This document shows positions 1 to 8,289 of a stretch of DNA of 64,000 nucleotides, in pieces. The notes under the pieces were generated by a model, which ran no database searches, was not told where the DNA came from, and was given only the letters and a program-made list of their open reading frames with translations. The stretch's first letter is position 1; each line of letters starts with the position of its first letter. Made by a program: the position numbers and the translations under genes. The DNA comes from Bin5 sp965218625 (lineage in GTDB: Bacteria; Chloroflexota; Anaerolineae; Caldilineales; Caldilineaceae): contig CBDCLG010000011.1 in the NCBI GenBank assembly GCA_965218625.1, positions 1 to 64,000 on the forward strand, in the 5' to 3' direction.

Positions 1-250
1 CCAGCTGCTCGTCGGAGAGGTCCAGCACGGTTACCCGGGCGCCGAGCAGTCCGAAAGCAACTGACTGCTGCCCGCCCCCGCCTGCCAGCAGGAGAACATG
101 CTTGCCGCTGATGTCGCCCAGCAGGCCGGATTCATCCACCATCTCCCGCGCCGCCTCCTCGTCCAGATTGAGCTTAGGCCGGGAATAGAGGACGCCGGCG
201 CGCACGAGGCCGTTCCAGCGCTCACGATTGAAAGTCGAAAGATCGTCCAT
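1..250 (-). CDS. SAM-dependent methyltransferase, N-terminal fragment
   Basis: This gene runs off the left edge of the window; only about 83 N-terminal residues are present, read leftwards from an ATG at 250. The fragment contains the class I SAM-binding signature, a hydrophobic strand followed by LLLAGGGGQQS near residues 51-61, and then a second strand ending in the acidic motif VLDLSDEQL near residue 80. This is the Rossmann-fold glycine loop and the ribose-binding acidic residue. The substrate cannot be told because the C-terminal part is missing. It lies upstream of nothing visible on its strand other than the PhyH gene, 111 bases away, so the two may be co-transcribed. The family assignment is good; the specific role is unknown. 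Confidence 0.75.
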   Translation of the reverse strand, partial: MDDLSTFNRERWNGLVRAGVLYSRPKLNLDEEAAREMVDESGLLGDISGKHVLLLAGGGGQQSVAFGLLGARVTVLDLSDEQL

Positions 251-361
251 TCTTCTCCATTTACACCTTAAAGAGGGTCCAACGGGGCGTTTTACAACTG
301 GACCGTTCGGCCCACCCAGGCCCCGCGTCGCCGAACCCATAACCCTGAACGCGCCCGCTCC

Positions 362-1168
362 CTAAGCAGCCGCCTCGTCTTCTGCAGCCGGATGCCCCAG
401 GAGTGTCTGCCAGCAGGCGAGTCGGATGCGCCGCTCTTTGTAATGATCGCTTTGAGAGACGCCCAGGGGATTGCCAAAGGTGAGAGTGTTGACAACATCC
501 TGCGCCTCGCCGCGGGCATTCCAATCACGCGATCTGTTGAGCTCGGCCGGATCGTGGTCCCAGGTCGGCGCCGCGTTGTCGCCGGTCCGATTGAAGAGGA
601 ACTTTATCATGTGTCGCTTGACGGGCGAGCGATTGCTGGCCGTCCCATGCCACAAGTCATAGTGCGTGAAGGCGACGGTCCCGGCGGGCACGGTCAGCGG
701 GACCTGCCCCCGAATGTTGCTGTAGGTCGACATCCTGTCAGTCGGGGCGTTGCGAAACTGCGTGCCCGGGACGATAACGGTCGGTCCCATCTCAGCGCTG
801 ATCGTGTGCGGATAATAGAGCCCCAGAAGCCGGTCGATTGTGATGCTGCGGTTGTTCGTACTATCCTGGTGCCACTGCATGTGTCCCGAACCCGGTAGTT
901 TGCAGTGCCAGTGGCGATGGCTGTTGACGGTATAGCCCTCGCCCAGGAGGCTCGTGAGGGCGCCGCGCACGGTAGCATTTTCGAGCACCTGCCACAGCTC
1001 GGGGACCGTCTCAGCGATGGCGTCACCCGGGTTGGTGCCTAGATCAACCAGTCGCGCGGCAATATCGTCATTCAGTCCGGGGGATAGATCCGGTTCAACC
1101 AGGTGATAACCGTTGACCAGAAAGCGGGCCACCTCTACGTCGCTGAGCAGATGCTCTTTGCTGATCAC
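362..1168 (-). CDS. Phytanoyl-CoA dioxygenase (PhyH) family protein
   Basis: A 268-residue member of the Fe(II)/2-oxoglutarate PhyH family, enzymes that hydroxylate small organic substrates using oxygen. The canonical facial triad is complete: H100-x-D102 in the segment WHQDS, and the distal His at H174 in YDLWHGT, followed by arginines near 180-185 suited to bind 2-oxoglutarate. The start is GTG at 1168. It overlaps the stop of the upstream small gene as GTGA and has a GGAGG ribosome-binding site seven bases upstream, so translation is probably coupled. Unlike the two other PhyH proteins in this window it keeps the His-x-Asp motif. The substrate is unknown. Confidence 0.85.
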   Translation of the reverse strand: MISKEHLLSDVEVARFLVNGYHLVEPDLSPGLNDDIAARLVDLGTNPGDAIAETVPELWQVLENATVRGALTSLLGEGYTVNSHRHWHCKLPGSGHMQWHQDSTNNRSITIDRLLGLYYPHTISAEMGPTVIVPGTQFRNAPTDRMSTYSNIRGQVPLTVPAGTVAFTHYDLWHGTASNRSPVKRHMIKFLFNRTGDNAAPTWDHDPAELNRSRDWNARGEAQDVVNTLTFGNPLGVSQSDHYKERRIRLACWQTLLGHPAAEDEAAA

Positions 1169-1449
1169 GGGACGACCTCCATCTTCTGCAGGATGAATTC
1201 GTAGCCGATCACGTCCAGGTCGGTGTCTCTGAAAGGGGACTGCAAGTGAGGAAACTGGACGATCTGCCAGCCGTCAACGAGCGCGTCATGCACGGTCGCG
1301 TAGGGCCATTCAAACTCGCCGCCGCTTATCTCAACCTGAAAGCCCTCGGTCGGCTCAATCTGTGTGTATCCTAGAATGTCGGAAAAGACGCTGGGACTGC
1401 GCGCGTGCAGGTAGAGCAGTCGCTGACGGGGCTGGCGGCTTGGGTCCAT
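1165..1449 (-). CDS. Conserved hypothetical small protein upstream of PhyH
   Basis: A small protein of about 94 residues with no motif I recognise; it is rich in aromatic and acidic residues and has no signal peptide or membrane segment. The frame is open up to 1521, but a good promoter (TTGCCG, 17 bases, TATAAT) lies at 1529-1501 on this strand, which places the transcript start near 1494. The start is therefore likely ATG at 1449, with AGGA upstream, or ATG at 1491 as a nearly leaderless start. It overlaps the PhyH gene by four bases, so the two form an operon and the small protein may serve the same reaction. Function unknown. Confidence 0.6.
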   Translation of the reverse strand: MDPSRQPRQRLLYLHARSPSVFSDILGYTQIEPTEGFQVEISGGEFEWPYATVHDALVDGWQIVQFPHLQSPFRDTDLDVIGYEFILQKMEVVP

Positions 1450-1500
1450 CGATGGTACGGTCCTGGAGGCGGGGTCGACGCCGGCTGGCATTGGGCCAGC

Positions 1501-1529
1501 ATTATAGTGGACGAACTGCACTGCGGCAA
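1501..1529 (-). promoter_or_regulatory. Sigma-A-type promoter for the PhyH operon
   Basis: On the minus strand, TTGCCG (1529-1524) and TATAAT (1506-1501) are separated by 17 bases. The -10 box is a perfect match. It lies back-to-back with the amidohydrolase promoter, 18 bases apart, so the two units share one short divergent control region. Confidence 0.6.
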
Positions 1530-1547
1530 GCCGCTCCGGCGCGACTC

Positions 1548-1576
1548 TTGACTGGGAAAGGGCTTCGCGCTACAAT
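1548..1576 (+). promoter_or_regulatory. Sigma-A-type promoter for the amidohydrolase operon
   Basis: TTGACT (1548-1553), 17 bases, TACAAT (1571-1576). Both boxes match the consensus at five of six positions. Transcription would start near 1583, giving a leader of about 74 bases before the first amidohydrolase ATG at 1657. Confidence 0.65.
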
Positions 1577-1656
1577 TCACCCACCCGGGAAGCAGGATAG
1601 ATACAACCTGGGCAAGGCCGCAGATCGGCCCACTTACAATACCTTCGGAAGCCAAT

Positions 1657-2820
1657 ATGCCCGCTTCCCAGCCGACCTCATCAGCCGCGCGGACGCCACC
1701 TTCCGGCAACGGGCAGAGCCCGCATCGGCAGGATGCTGTCCAGGACAGGCCCGGCAAGCAGCATCCATCTTCGCCCCGGCGTGTAATCGACTGCGACATC
1801 CATAACGAGGTGTCGTCGATAGAAGACCTGATGCCCTATCTGGCCGACTACTGGCGCGATTACATCGTCAACTCGGCTTTCGACGGCCCGAGCGCCAACG
1901 ACTATCCGCGCGGCGCGCCCACCTCGGCGCGACCGGGCAGCGTTCCGCCCGACGGCGGGGCGGCAGGTTCCAGTTTGCAGCTCGTGCAGGAGCAGGCGCT
2001 CGCCCCATTTGACACGGAGATCGGCATCCTGAACTGCGCCTACCGCGTGCAAAGTGTCAAGCAGGAGGACTTGGCTGTGGACCTGGCAACCGCTGCCAAC
2101 CGCTGGCAGATCGACGAGTGGCTGACACCGGAGCCGCGGCTGCGCGGTTCGTTGGTCGTGCCCAGCCAGGCACCTGCACGCGCGGCTGAAGAAATCCATC
2201 GCTTCGGCGACCATCCACAGTTTGTTCAGGCCATACTGCCGGTGCGGTCCTACATTCCATACGGCAATCGCTACTACGATCCCCTTTACGCGGCCGCAGT
2301 CGAGCGCGACATTGTCATCGGCATTCATTTCGGCGGCGCGCCGGGCCATCCGCCGACACCGGTGGGGTGGCCGTCTACCTATCTCGAAGAACACGCGGGC
2401 ATGGCGCAAGTCTTTCAATCGCAAGTCATCAGCATCATCGCCGAGGGCGTCTTCGACCGTCATCCCCCACTGCGCATGGCCCTGATAGAAGGCGGTTTCA
2501 TCTGGATGCCCTCGCTGATGTGGCGGCTGGACAAGGAGTGGAAGGGCCTCCGCTCCAATACGCCCTGGGTCAGGCGACCGCCGTCGGACTACATTCGGGA
2601 GCATATTCGCTTGACCGTTCAGCCGGTCGGCGCACCGCCGGATCCACGGTACATCCACCAGACGGTCGAGCAGATGGAGTCGGACACGATGCTGATGTTT
2701 GCGACCGACTACCCGCACCGGCACTACGATGACGAGGATGAGGCCTGGCCGGTGGCGCTGCCCGAACCGCTCAACAGCAACATCTGGTCAGAAAATGCCC
2801 GCGCCTTCTTTCGACTTTGA
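1657..2820 (+). CDS. Amidohydrolase-2 family metal-dependent hydrolase (paralogue 1)
   Basis: A 387-residue TIM-barrel protein of the amidohydrolase-2 family (the ACMSD and gamma-resorcylate decarboxylase group), which hydrolyses or decarboxylates small carboxylated or cyclic substrates using a bound metal. The first-strand metal motif is DCDIH (D47-x-H49), an IGIHFGG segment supplies the mid-barrel histidine, and the final-strand aspartate is D351 in FATDYPH. The first 42 residues are polar, low in complexity and probably disordered. It is the first gene after the promoter at 1548-1576 and the next paralogue begins 11 bases beyond its stop, so they are co-transcribed. The substrate is unknown. 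Confidence 0.85.
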   Translation: MPASQPTSSAARTPPSGNGQSPHRQDAVQDRPGKQHPSSPRRVIDCDIHNEVSSIEDLMPYLADYWRDYIVNSAFDGPSANDYPRGAPTSARPGSVPPDGGAAGSSLQLVQEQALAPFDTEIGILNCAYRVQSVKQEDLAVDLATAANRWQIDEWLTPEPRLRGSLVVPSQAPARAAEEIHRFGDHPQFVQAILPVRSYIPYGNRYYDPLYAAAVERDIVIGIHFGGAPGHPPTPVGWPSTYLEEHAGMAQVFQSQVISIIAEGVFDRHPPLRMALIEGGFIWMPSLMWRLDKEWKGLRSNTPWVRRPPSDYIREHIRLTVQPVGAPPDPRYIHQTVEQMESDTMLMFATDYPHRHYDDEDEAWPVALPEPLNSNIWSENARAFFRL

Positions 2821-2831
2821 GGAGATTCGAC

Positions 2832-3947
2832 ATGACGCTGGGGCTGGAGATGGATGCAAGGCCGACAGCCGACAAAAAGACGAGGCTGGCGGTAATCGAC
2901 ACCGACATTCACAACTTCGACGGCTATGACGACCCCTTCTTCGACCAGGTCTTTTGCAAATATCTGGCGCCGGAATGGCTGGACCATCACAAGATGTTCG
3001 GGTTGCGCAGCTATTACGGCGGCGGATATCCGCGCGCCCAACCGAACGCCGCTCGCACCGATTCCTGGCCTCCCAGCGGCCGCCCCCCGGGCACGGACCT
3101 GGAGTTCATGCGCGAGCAGCTGCTCGACACCTGGGACATGGACTGCGCAATCCTGAACCCTCTTTCAGGGGCCGGCGGACAGGTTAACCGGGAGTACGGG
3201 GCGCTGCTGGCGCGCGCGATCAACGACTACCAGATTGCCGAATGGCTGGAGCGCGAGCCGCGGTTGCGGGCCTCGATGGTCGTCAACTACGAGGACGCTG
3301 AACTGGCGGCCGCCGAAATCCACCGGGTGGGCGATCACGACGGCTTTGTGCAGGTTCTGCTGGTGACGCGGACTGAGGAGCCGCTCGGAAGGCGCAGGTA
3401 TTGGAAATTGTACGAGGCCGCGCTCGAATACGACCTGCCGATCGGCATCCATTTCGGGGGCGGCGGCAGCCATCCACTTACCGCCGGCGGATGGCCCTCC
3501 TACTACATCGAGGACCATTGCGGCATGGCGCAGGCGTTCCAGGCGCAGGTCGCCAGCTTCGTATGCGAAGGCGTATTTGAGCATTTTCCTGGGCTGCGGG
3601 TCGTCATCATCGAAGGCGGCTTTGCCTGGTTTCCTTCGCTGGCATGGCGCCTGGACCAGAGCTGGAAGCTTCTGCGCGCGGAAGCGCCCTATCTCAAGAG
3701 GGCGCCGTCCGAGTATATGCACGAGCACTTCTGGCTGTCCACGCAGCCGATGGAGGAACCTCGCCATCAGCGCCACTTTGAACAGTTGCTTGAGCAGATG
3801 GACGGCGGCAGCCACCTTATGTTCGCGACCGATTATCCGCACTGGGACTTTGACTCGCCCGATCGCGCCTTGCCGGCGACGCTCCCGTTCGAGACCAGGC
3901 GAGACATCATGGCCGAGAATGCCCGCGCTTTCTACAAGCTGCCCTAG
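2832..3947 (+). CDS. Amidohydrolase-2 family metal-dependent hydrolase (paralogue 2)
   Basis: A 371-residue paralogue of the preceding gene with the same landmarks: DTDIH at the first strand, GIHFGGGG in the middle, IEGGFAWFPSLAWRLD, and FATDYPHWDFD at the last strand. The start is ATG at 2832, with GAGGAG overlapping the upstream stop codon seven bases before it; the frame is open from a TTG at 2817, but that start lacks a ribosome-binding site. The two neighbouring copies share the barrel core but differ in the loops after the first strand, which usually shape the substrate pocket. They may therefore act on related compounds or form a hetero-oligomer. That last point is inference. Confidence 0.85.
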   Translation: MTLGLEMDARPTADKKTRLAVIDTDIHNFDGYDDPFFDQVFCKYLAPEWLDHHKMFGLRSYYGGGYPRAQPNAARTDSWPPSGRPPGTDLEFMREQLLDTWDMDCAILNPLSGAGGQVNREYGALLARAINDYQIAEWLEREPRLRASMVVNYEDAELAAAEIHRVGDHDGFVQVLLVTRTEEPLGRRRYWKLYEAALEYDLPIGIHFGGGGSHPLTAGGWPSYYIEDHCGMAQAFQAQVASFVCEGVFEHFPGLRVVIIEGGFAWFPSLAWRLDQSWKLLRAEAPYLKRAPSEYMHEHFWLSTQPMEEPRHQRHFEQLLEQMDGGSHLMFATDYPHWDFDSPDRALPATLPFETRRDIMAENARAFYKLP

Positions 3948-3968
3948 CCAGCGAACTGGACGCACCTG

Positions 3969-4838
3969 ATGGGCGGAATCGGCCGTTTTCTGACCTCGCC
4001 TCTGGCAACTGTGCAAGGGGAGCTCCTGACTCTGGCGGACCTCCTCCTCACGGTCGCGTCGGTACTGTTCTTCTATATTCTGGCGAAGGTGGCGGCCGGG
4101 CAGTTCAGGCGTAAGTTGGAGCCTCGCCTCAATTTGACGGCGACGAATAAGCATCTCCTTCGCTCCTCCGTCTATCTGACCATCCTTGTCGCCGGCATTT
4201 ATACTTCACTGTCTTTTCTGCGCATTGACCTGACGATATTCCTGGTGCCGCTCGGCGCGCTGAGCATCGGACTGGGCCTCGGTCTGCAGACCCTGGCAAG
4301 CAACTATATCGCAGGCCTGGTGCTGATGATGGAGGGAACAATCCGCGACGGCGACGTAATCGAAGTCGACGACATTCGCGGAACGGTAATCGAGATCGGC
4401 CTGCGGACCACGATTGTACAGACCTTCAGCAATACGGAGGTGATCGTTCCTAATTCGCTTATGGTTTCGCAGCGACTCGACAACTGGACGAAGTCGGACC
4501 GCGTTCTGCGCATAGAGTCGCATATAGGCGTCGCCTACGGGTCGAATATTGGCATGGTGCACCAGATTCTGCTTTCGAACATTGTCGGCCACGAGGCTGT
4601 CATTCCCGATCCGGAACCGCGTACATTTCTGGTTGAATTCGCCGACTCCGCGCTGCTTTTTCGTATCCAATTCTGGATCGATGACCCAACCCAGCGCCTT
4701 TCCTCTCTGAGCGAAATCCTGGAGGGCATTTACCAGGACATGAACGAACAGGGCATTGTCATTCCGTTCCCGCAGCGGGATGTCTGGCTCAGACGAGAGC
4801 CGGCGGGATCGAGTATCGCCGGCCCCGCCAATGCATAG
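3969..4838 (+). CDS. MscS-family mechanosensitive ion channel
   Basis: A 289-residue small-conductance mechanosensitive channel protein of the inner membrane, which releases solutes on hypo-osmotic shock. Three hydrophobic segments lie at about residues 22-40, 66-86 and 92-118. The last is the pore helix, with the Gly/Ala-rich pattern GALSIGLGLGLQTLASNYIAG, followed by the beta domain EGTIRDGDVIEVDDIRGTVIEIGLRTT and the mixed C-terminal domain. The length fits the minimal MscS type (E. coli MscS is 286 residues). It sits 21 bases after the second amidohydrolase and 66 bases before the third, in the same direction. An osmotic channel inside a catabolic unit may release a product or simply be co-inherited. 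Confidence 0.9.
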   Translation: MGGIGRFLTSPLATVQGELLTLADLLLTVASVLFFYILAKVAAGQFRRKLEPRLNLTATNKHLLRSSVYLTILVAGIYTSLSFLRIDLTIFLVPLGALSIGLGLGLQTLASNYIAGLVLMMEGTIRDGDVIEVDDIRGTVIEIGLRTTIVQTFSNTEVIVPNSLMVSQRLDNWTKSDRVLRIESHIGVAYGSNIGMVHQILLSNIVGHEAVIPDPEPRTFLVEFADSALLFRIQFWIDDPTQRLSSLSEILEGIYQDMNEQGIVIPFPQRDVWLRREPAGSSIAGPANA

Positions 4839-4904
4839 TATTCATCCAACTTGTGTTCGTTACCTTTGAAGAGTGCGGCCGCGAGTTTTCAAGGAGGCAG
4901 CTCG

Positions 4905-6044
4905 ATGAGCAAGCCAGGAGCAACCCCAATCACCGCGCCGGGCTGGACGGCCGAGGAGAAGGAAGGCGTCAAAATCGTCGACTGCGACGTCCATCACAAC
5001 TTTGAACGGCCCGAACAGCTGCTGCCCTATCTGTCAAAATTCTGGCAGAATCATCTGCTCGACCAGGGGTTGCACCTGCCAAGCGCCGGCTACTCAAACA
5101 TCCCTCACCGCACGAATCGACCTGATTTGAAGGACCCCAACCTGAAGGAGCGGGACTTCAATTTTTCGCTTGAGTTTCTGCAACGCGAGCACCTCGATCC
5201 CTGGAACGTGGACTACGCGCTGTTGACCGGGCCGCCCCCGTTCTACGGATACACGGGGCTGCCGGACCCGGACTGGGCCGCAGCTTTATGCCGCGCGTTC
5301 AACGACTGGACCATCGAACACTGGCTCGACAGGGATGACCGCGTCGTCAACTCGATCCTTGTCTCACCTTCGGACCCGGCCCAGGCTGCGGCCGAGATCA
5401 GGCGGCTCGCCGGCCGCAAGGACACAGTGGCCGTCATGATTCCGATGGGCACCAGCATGCCCTTCGGCAACCGGTTCTATCACCCAATCTGGGAGGCGTG
5501 CGAGGAGCACGGGTTGCCGGTCATCGCCCACATCGGCGGCGGTGGCGGCGCCGCGCGTACGACGCCCACGCCGCTCGGCTTTCCAACCTACTACATGGAG
5601 TCGCGCATGAGCCGACCCTATGTCGCCAGCACACACGCCGCTTCGCTGATCTGCGAGGGCGTTTTCGAAAAATTTCCCAACCTGATGTTCGCCTTGACCG
5701 AAGCGCAGCAGCTTTGGGCCGTCGCCGTGATGTGGCACATGGACTCCGACTGGAAGGCGATACGCGATCAGACGCCGTGGCTGAAGCGCCTGCCCAGCGA
5801 GTATTTCCGCGCGCACATACGCGTCGGTTCGCAGCCGATGCACGAGGCCGAAAGCACTGAGCAGCTCTATCAATTCCTGGAGATGATGCACGCCGACGAA
5901 ACGCTGGTTTACTGTTCGGACTTTCCCCATTTCGACTGGAACGATCCCGTCACCACCTTTCCAAAACTGAAGCCCGAAGCGCACCAACGTATCTTTGCCG
6001 ACAATGCCCTCGAAATGCTGCGAATGGGGGACCTTCTGCAGTGA
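4905..6044 (+). CDS. Amidohydrolase-2 family metal-dependent hydrolase (paralogue 3)
   Basis: A 379-residue third paralogue. The first-strand motif is DCDVHH, followed by VIAHIGGGGG in mid-barrel and the terminal CSDFPHFDWND. Start ATG at 4905 is fixed by a strong AAGGAGG at 4891-4897; the frame is open from 4851 but without a ribosome-binding site. Compared with paralogues 1 and 2, the conserved E-(E/D)-H-x-G-M segment after the mid-barrel strand reads YMESRMSRP, so a histidine present in the others is missing here and the metal site or substrate may differ. Its stop overlaps the GTG start of the Rieske gene, which implies the two proteins work together. Confidence 0.85.
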   Translation: MSKPGATPITAPGWTAEEKEGVKIVDCDVHHNFERPEQLLPYLSKFWQNHLLDQGLHLPSAGYSNIPHRTNRPDLKDPNLKERDFNFSLEFLQREHLDPWNVDYALLTGPPPFYGYTGLPDPDWAAALCRAFNDWTIEHWLDRDDRVVNSILVSPSDPAQAAAEIRRLAGRKDTVAVMIPMGTSMPFGNRFYHPIWEACEEHGLPVIAHIGGGGGAARTTPTPLGFPTYYMESRMSRPYVASTHAASLICEGVFEKFPNLMFALTEAQQLWAVAVMWHMDSDWKAIRDQTPWLKRLPSEYFRAHIRVGSQPMHEAESTEQLYQFLEMMHADETLVYCSDFPHFDWNDPVTTFPKLKPEAHQRIFADNALEMLRMGDLLQ

Positions 6045-6418
6045 CACGCGTAGTCGTCGCCAAAGTGTGGGAGATCCCGCCGGGGGAGCGCAAGATCGTC
6101 GTCCCGTTTCGCGGCCGCGCCGGCATCGGCGTCTTCAATGTAAAGGGCGACTTCTACGCGCTGCGCAACATCTGCCCCCACAAGCGCGGCCCACTCTGCA
6201 CAGGCGAGTTGACCGGCCGAATCGGCGCGGAGGCGCCCCCTTCCGGCTACGCGGCCGAATTGACCGTCGACGGCGACGGCGAGTTGCTGCGCTGTCCGTG
6301 GCACCAGTGGCCGTTTGATATCGCGACGGGCCGCTGCCTGGTCGATCCGAAAGTGCGGGTCAAGACCTACCCCGTGCGCGTGATCGACAATGACATTGTC
6401 GTCGAATATGACGAATAA
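6041..6418 (+). CDS. Rieske [2Fe-2S] ferredoxin-like protein
   Basis: A 125-residue soluble Rieske protein that carries electrons through a [2Fe-2S] cluster held by two Cys and two His. The ligands are visible as C45-P-H47 and C85-P-W-H88. Between them lies an insert of about 37 residues, including a charged loop around residues 60-80 that is longer than in typical bacterial Rieske ferredoxins. The start is GTG at 6041, overlapping the amidohydrolase stop as GTGA. No oxygenase alpha subunit or reductase is encoded next to it, so the redox partner must be elsewhere. It is the last gene of the amidohydrolase operon. Confidence 0.85.
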   Translation: MTRVVVAKVWEIPPGERKIVVPFRGRAGIGVFNVKGDFYALRNICPHKRGPLCTGELTGRIGAEAPPSGYAAELTVDGDGELLRCPWHQWPFDIATGRCLVDPKVRVKTYPVRVIDNDIVVEYDE

Positions 6419-6738
6419 ACTGAGCGGTAACCTCCAGTTTTCAGGCGATCGGCGACAGCTCCCACCTCCGGGCTTACGTCCTCCCTGTCGGAACAGGTCT
6501 CTCTTCCCCTGCCGCCTGAACCGCCGTTTGCCGCCTCGGTCTGACTTAGCCGATCCGTCTGCGCCGGCTTCCATTCCCAGCAATTAAATCAGAATGCATT
6601 CGCGGTCTCGTTGCCGCATGTTGAAGGCGCGGCGCCGCTGGTTTCTATGCGCTCGCCCGCTTGCAGAGTAGAATGAAGTCGACTTTACGCGACGTTTCAT
6701 GCATTTGGTGACTTTGATCTCGCGAGAGAAAGGCATTC
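6419..6738. other. Intergenic stretch, 320 bases
   Basis: No convincing gene, terminator hairpin with a T-run, or repeat was found between the Rieske gene and the helicase gene. A TAGAAT at 6669-6674 could be a -10 box for the helicase but has no good -35 partner at the right distance. Confidence 0.4.
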
Positions 6739-8268
6739 ATGTCAGAAGATATCGCTCCAGGCCAGACCGAAAACAATGCGGACTCCCGTCCTTCACCCGG
6801 ACCCGGTCCGTTTGACGAAAACGTAGATCCCGCCGACCTTGTCGAACCGGAAGACGCCCTGCCGGCCATCAGCCTGAACGATTTGCCGCAGGCGGCGCAG
6901 GCGGCCGCGGCCAGCGCCGGTTGGACGAGGCTGATGCCCGTCCAGGCGAGGGCGATCCCCTATCTGCTCGCGGGGAGAGACCTGATGGTGCAGGCGCGCA
7001 CGGGCAGCGGAAAGACCGGCGCTTTCCTGCTGCCGATTCTGCATCAGATCAATTCGGGCAAGAAGGCCTGCCAGGCGCTGATACTGGCGCCAACGCGCGA
7101 GCTTGCACTACAGGTGTCGAAAGAGGCCGAACTACTGGGACGCGTCGCCGGTGTCCGGAGCATCGCCGTATACGGAGGCGTCGGCTACGGCCCTCAAATC
7201 GAAGCGCTGCGCGCCGGCGCACAGCTGGTGATAGGCACGCCGGGACGCATCCTCGATCATCTGCTGCAGCGCACGCTGCAATTGGACGATCTGCGTTTGC
7301 TGGTTTTCGACGAGGCCGACCGTATGTTGTCGATGGGGTTCTATCCCGACATGCTGCAGGTGCAAACCTATCTGCCTAGGCACCGGATCAGAGGCTCGAT
7401 GTTCTCGGCCACGATTCCGGCCCACGTGATGCGACTGGCGCAGCAGTTTCTGTCACAGCCCGATTTTCTCAGCCTGAGTCGCGATCGGGTCCACGTGGCA
7501 GCGGCCGAGCATGTCCTGTATGCAGAGCCGGGCATGAAAAAGGACCGGGCGCTCGTACGGTTGATCGAGGTCGAAAACCCGGCCTCGGCCATCGTCTTCG
7601 GCACGACGCGGCGCACTGTTGACTATGTGACGATCGTTTTGCAGCGCTTCGGCTATGATGCCGACAAGCTGACATCCGATCTCAGTCAGCAGGAGCGTGA
7701 GCGGGTCCTGCGGCGGCTGCGCGAAGGGAAGTTGCGACTGCTGGTGGCAACCGACGTGGCCGCACGCGGCATCGACATTCCCGAATTGTCCCATATCATC
7801 CAGTACGAGCCGCCAGAGGATCCCGAAGCCTACATCCATCGCGCGGGGCGGACCGCGCGCGCAGGGGCCACCGGCACTGCGATCTCGCTGACAGCGTCTT
7901 TCGATGAACGAACGCAGATGGAGCGGATCGCCAAACGCTTCGGTATTCCACTTGAGGAGCGGAAGCTGCCCACCGACGAAGAGGTCGCGGCTACCGTTTC
8001 GGAGCGGGTTACTGCCCTTCTTGAGGCCAAACTACGCGGCCGCGACAATTTGCAGAGCGAGCGGATGCGCCGTTTCCGGCCGCTGGTTGATGAGTGGCTG
8101 GCATCGGAGGCAGGGCAGACACTGCTGGCGATGTTGGTCGACGACTTCTACCAGGGCTCGCTGCATGCGCCGCCGGTCTTGCCAGCCCAGAAACCGGTCT
8201 CGCAAGACAGGCAGCAGCGCCGCCGTCGCAGCAACCGACGGCCCCGCAATCGGCGCCGCGACGCCTGA
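6739..8268 (+). CDS. DEAD-box ATP-dependent RNA helicase
   Basis: A 509-residue RNA helicase of superfamily 2 that remodels RNA duplexes with ATP. The motifs appear in order: a Q-motif-like region with MPVQARAIP near 66-73, Walker A ARTGSGKTG (86-94), PTREL (118-122), GTPGR (166-170), DEAD (191-194), SAT (223-225), and in the second RecA domain ATDVAARGID and HRAGRTAR. An acidic, Pro-rich tail of about 40 residues precedes the core. The C-terminus ends in a strongly basic Arg-rich stretch, a common non-specific RNA-binding tail. The gene is monocistronic, and the NAD synthetase gene ends convergently 21 bases downstream. The precise RNA target is unknown. Confidence 0.92.
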   Translation: MSEDIAPGQTENNADSRPSPGPGPFDENVDPADLVEPEDALPAISLNDLPQAAQAAAASAGWTRLMPVQARAIPYLLAGRDLMVQARTGSGKTGAFLLPILHQINSGKKACQALILAPTRELALQVSKEAELLGRVAGVRSIAVYGGVGYGPQIEALRAGAQLVIGTPGRILDHLLQRTLQLDDLRLLVFDEADRMLSMGFYPDMLQVQTYLPRHRIRGSMFSATIPAHVMRLAQQFLSQPDFLSLSRDRVHVAAAEHVLYAEPGMKKDRALVRLIEVENPASAIVFGTTRRTVDYVTIVLQRFGYDADKLTSDLSQQERERVLRRLREGKLRLLVATDVAARGIDIPELSHIIQYEPPEDPEAYIHRAGRTARAGATGTAISLTASFDERTQMERIAKRFGIPLEERKLPTDEEVAATVSERVTALLEAKLRGRDNLQSERMRRFRPLVDEWLASEAGQTLLAMLVDDFYQGSLHAPPVLPAQKPVSQDRQQRRRRSNRRPRNRRRDA

Positions 8269-8289
8269 CCCTCTCCTTCCTTCCGGAAC

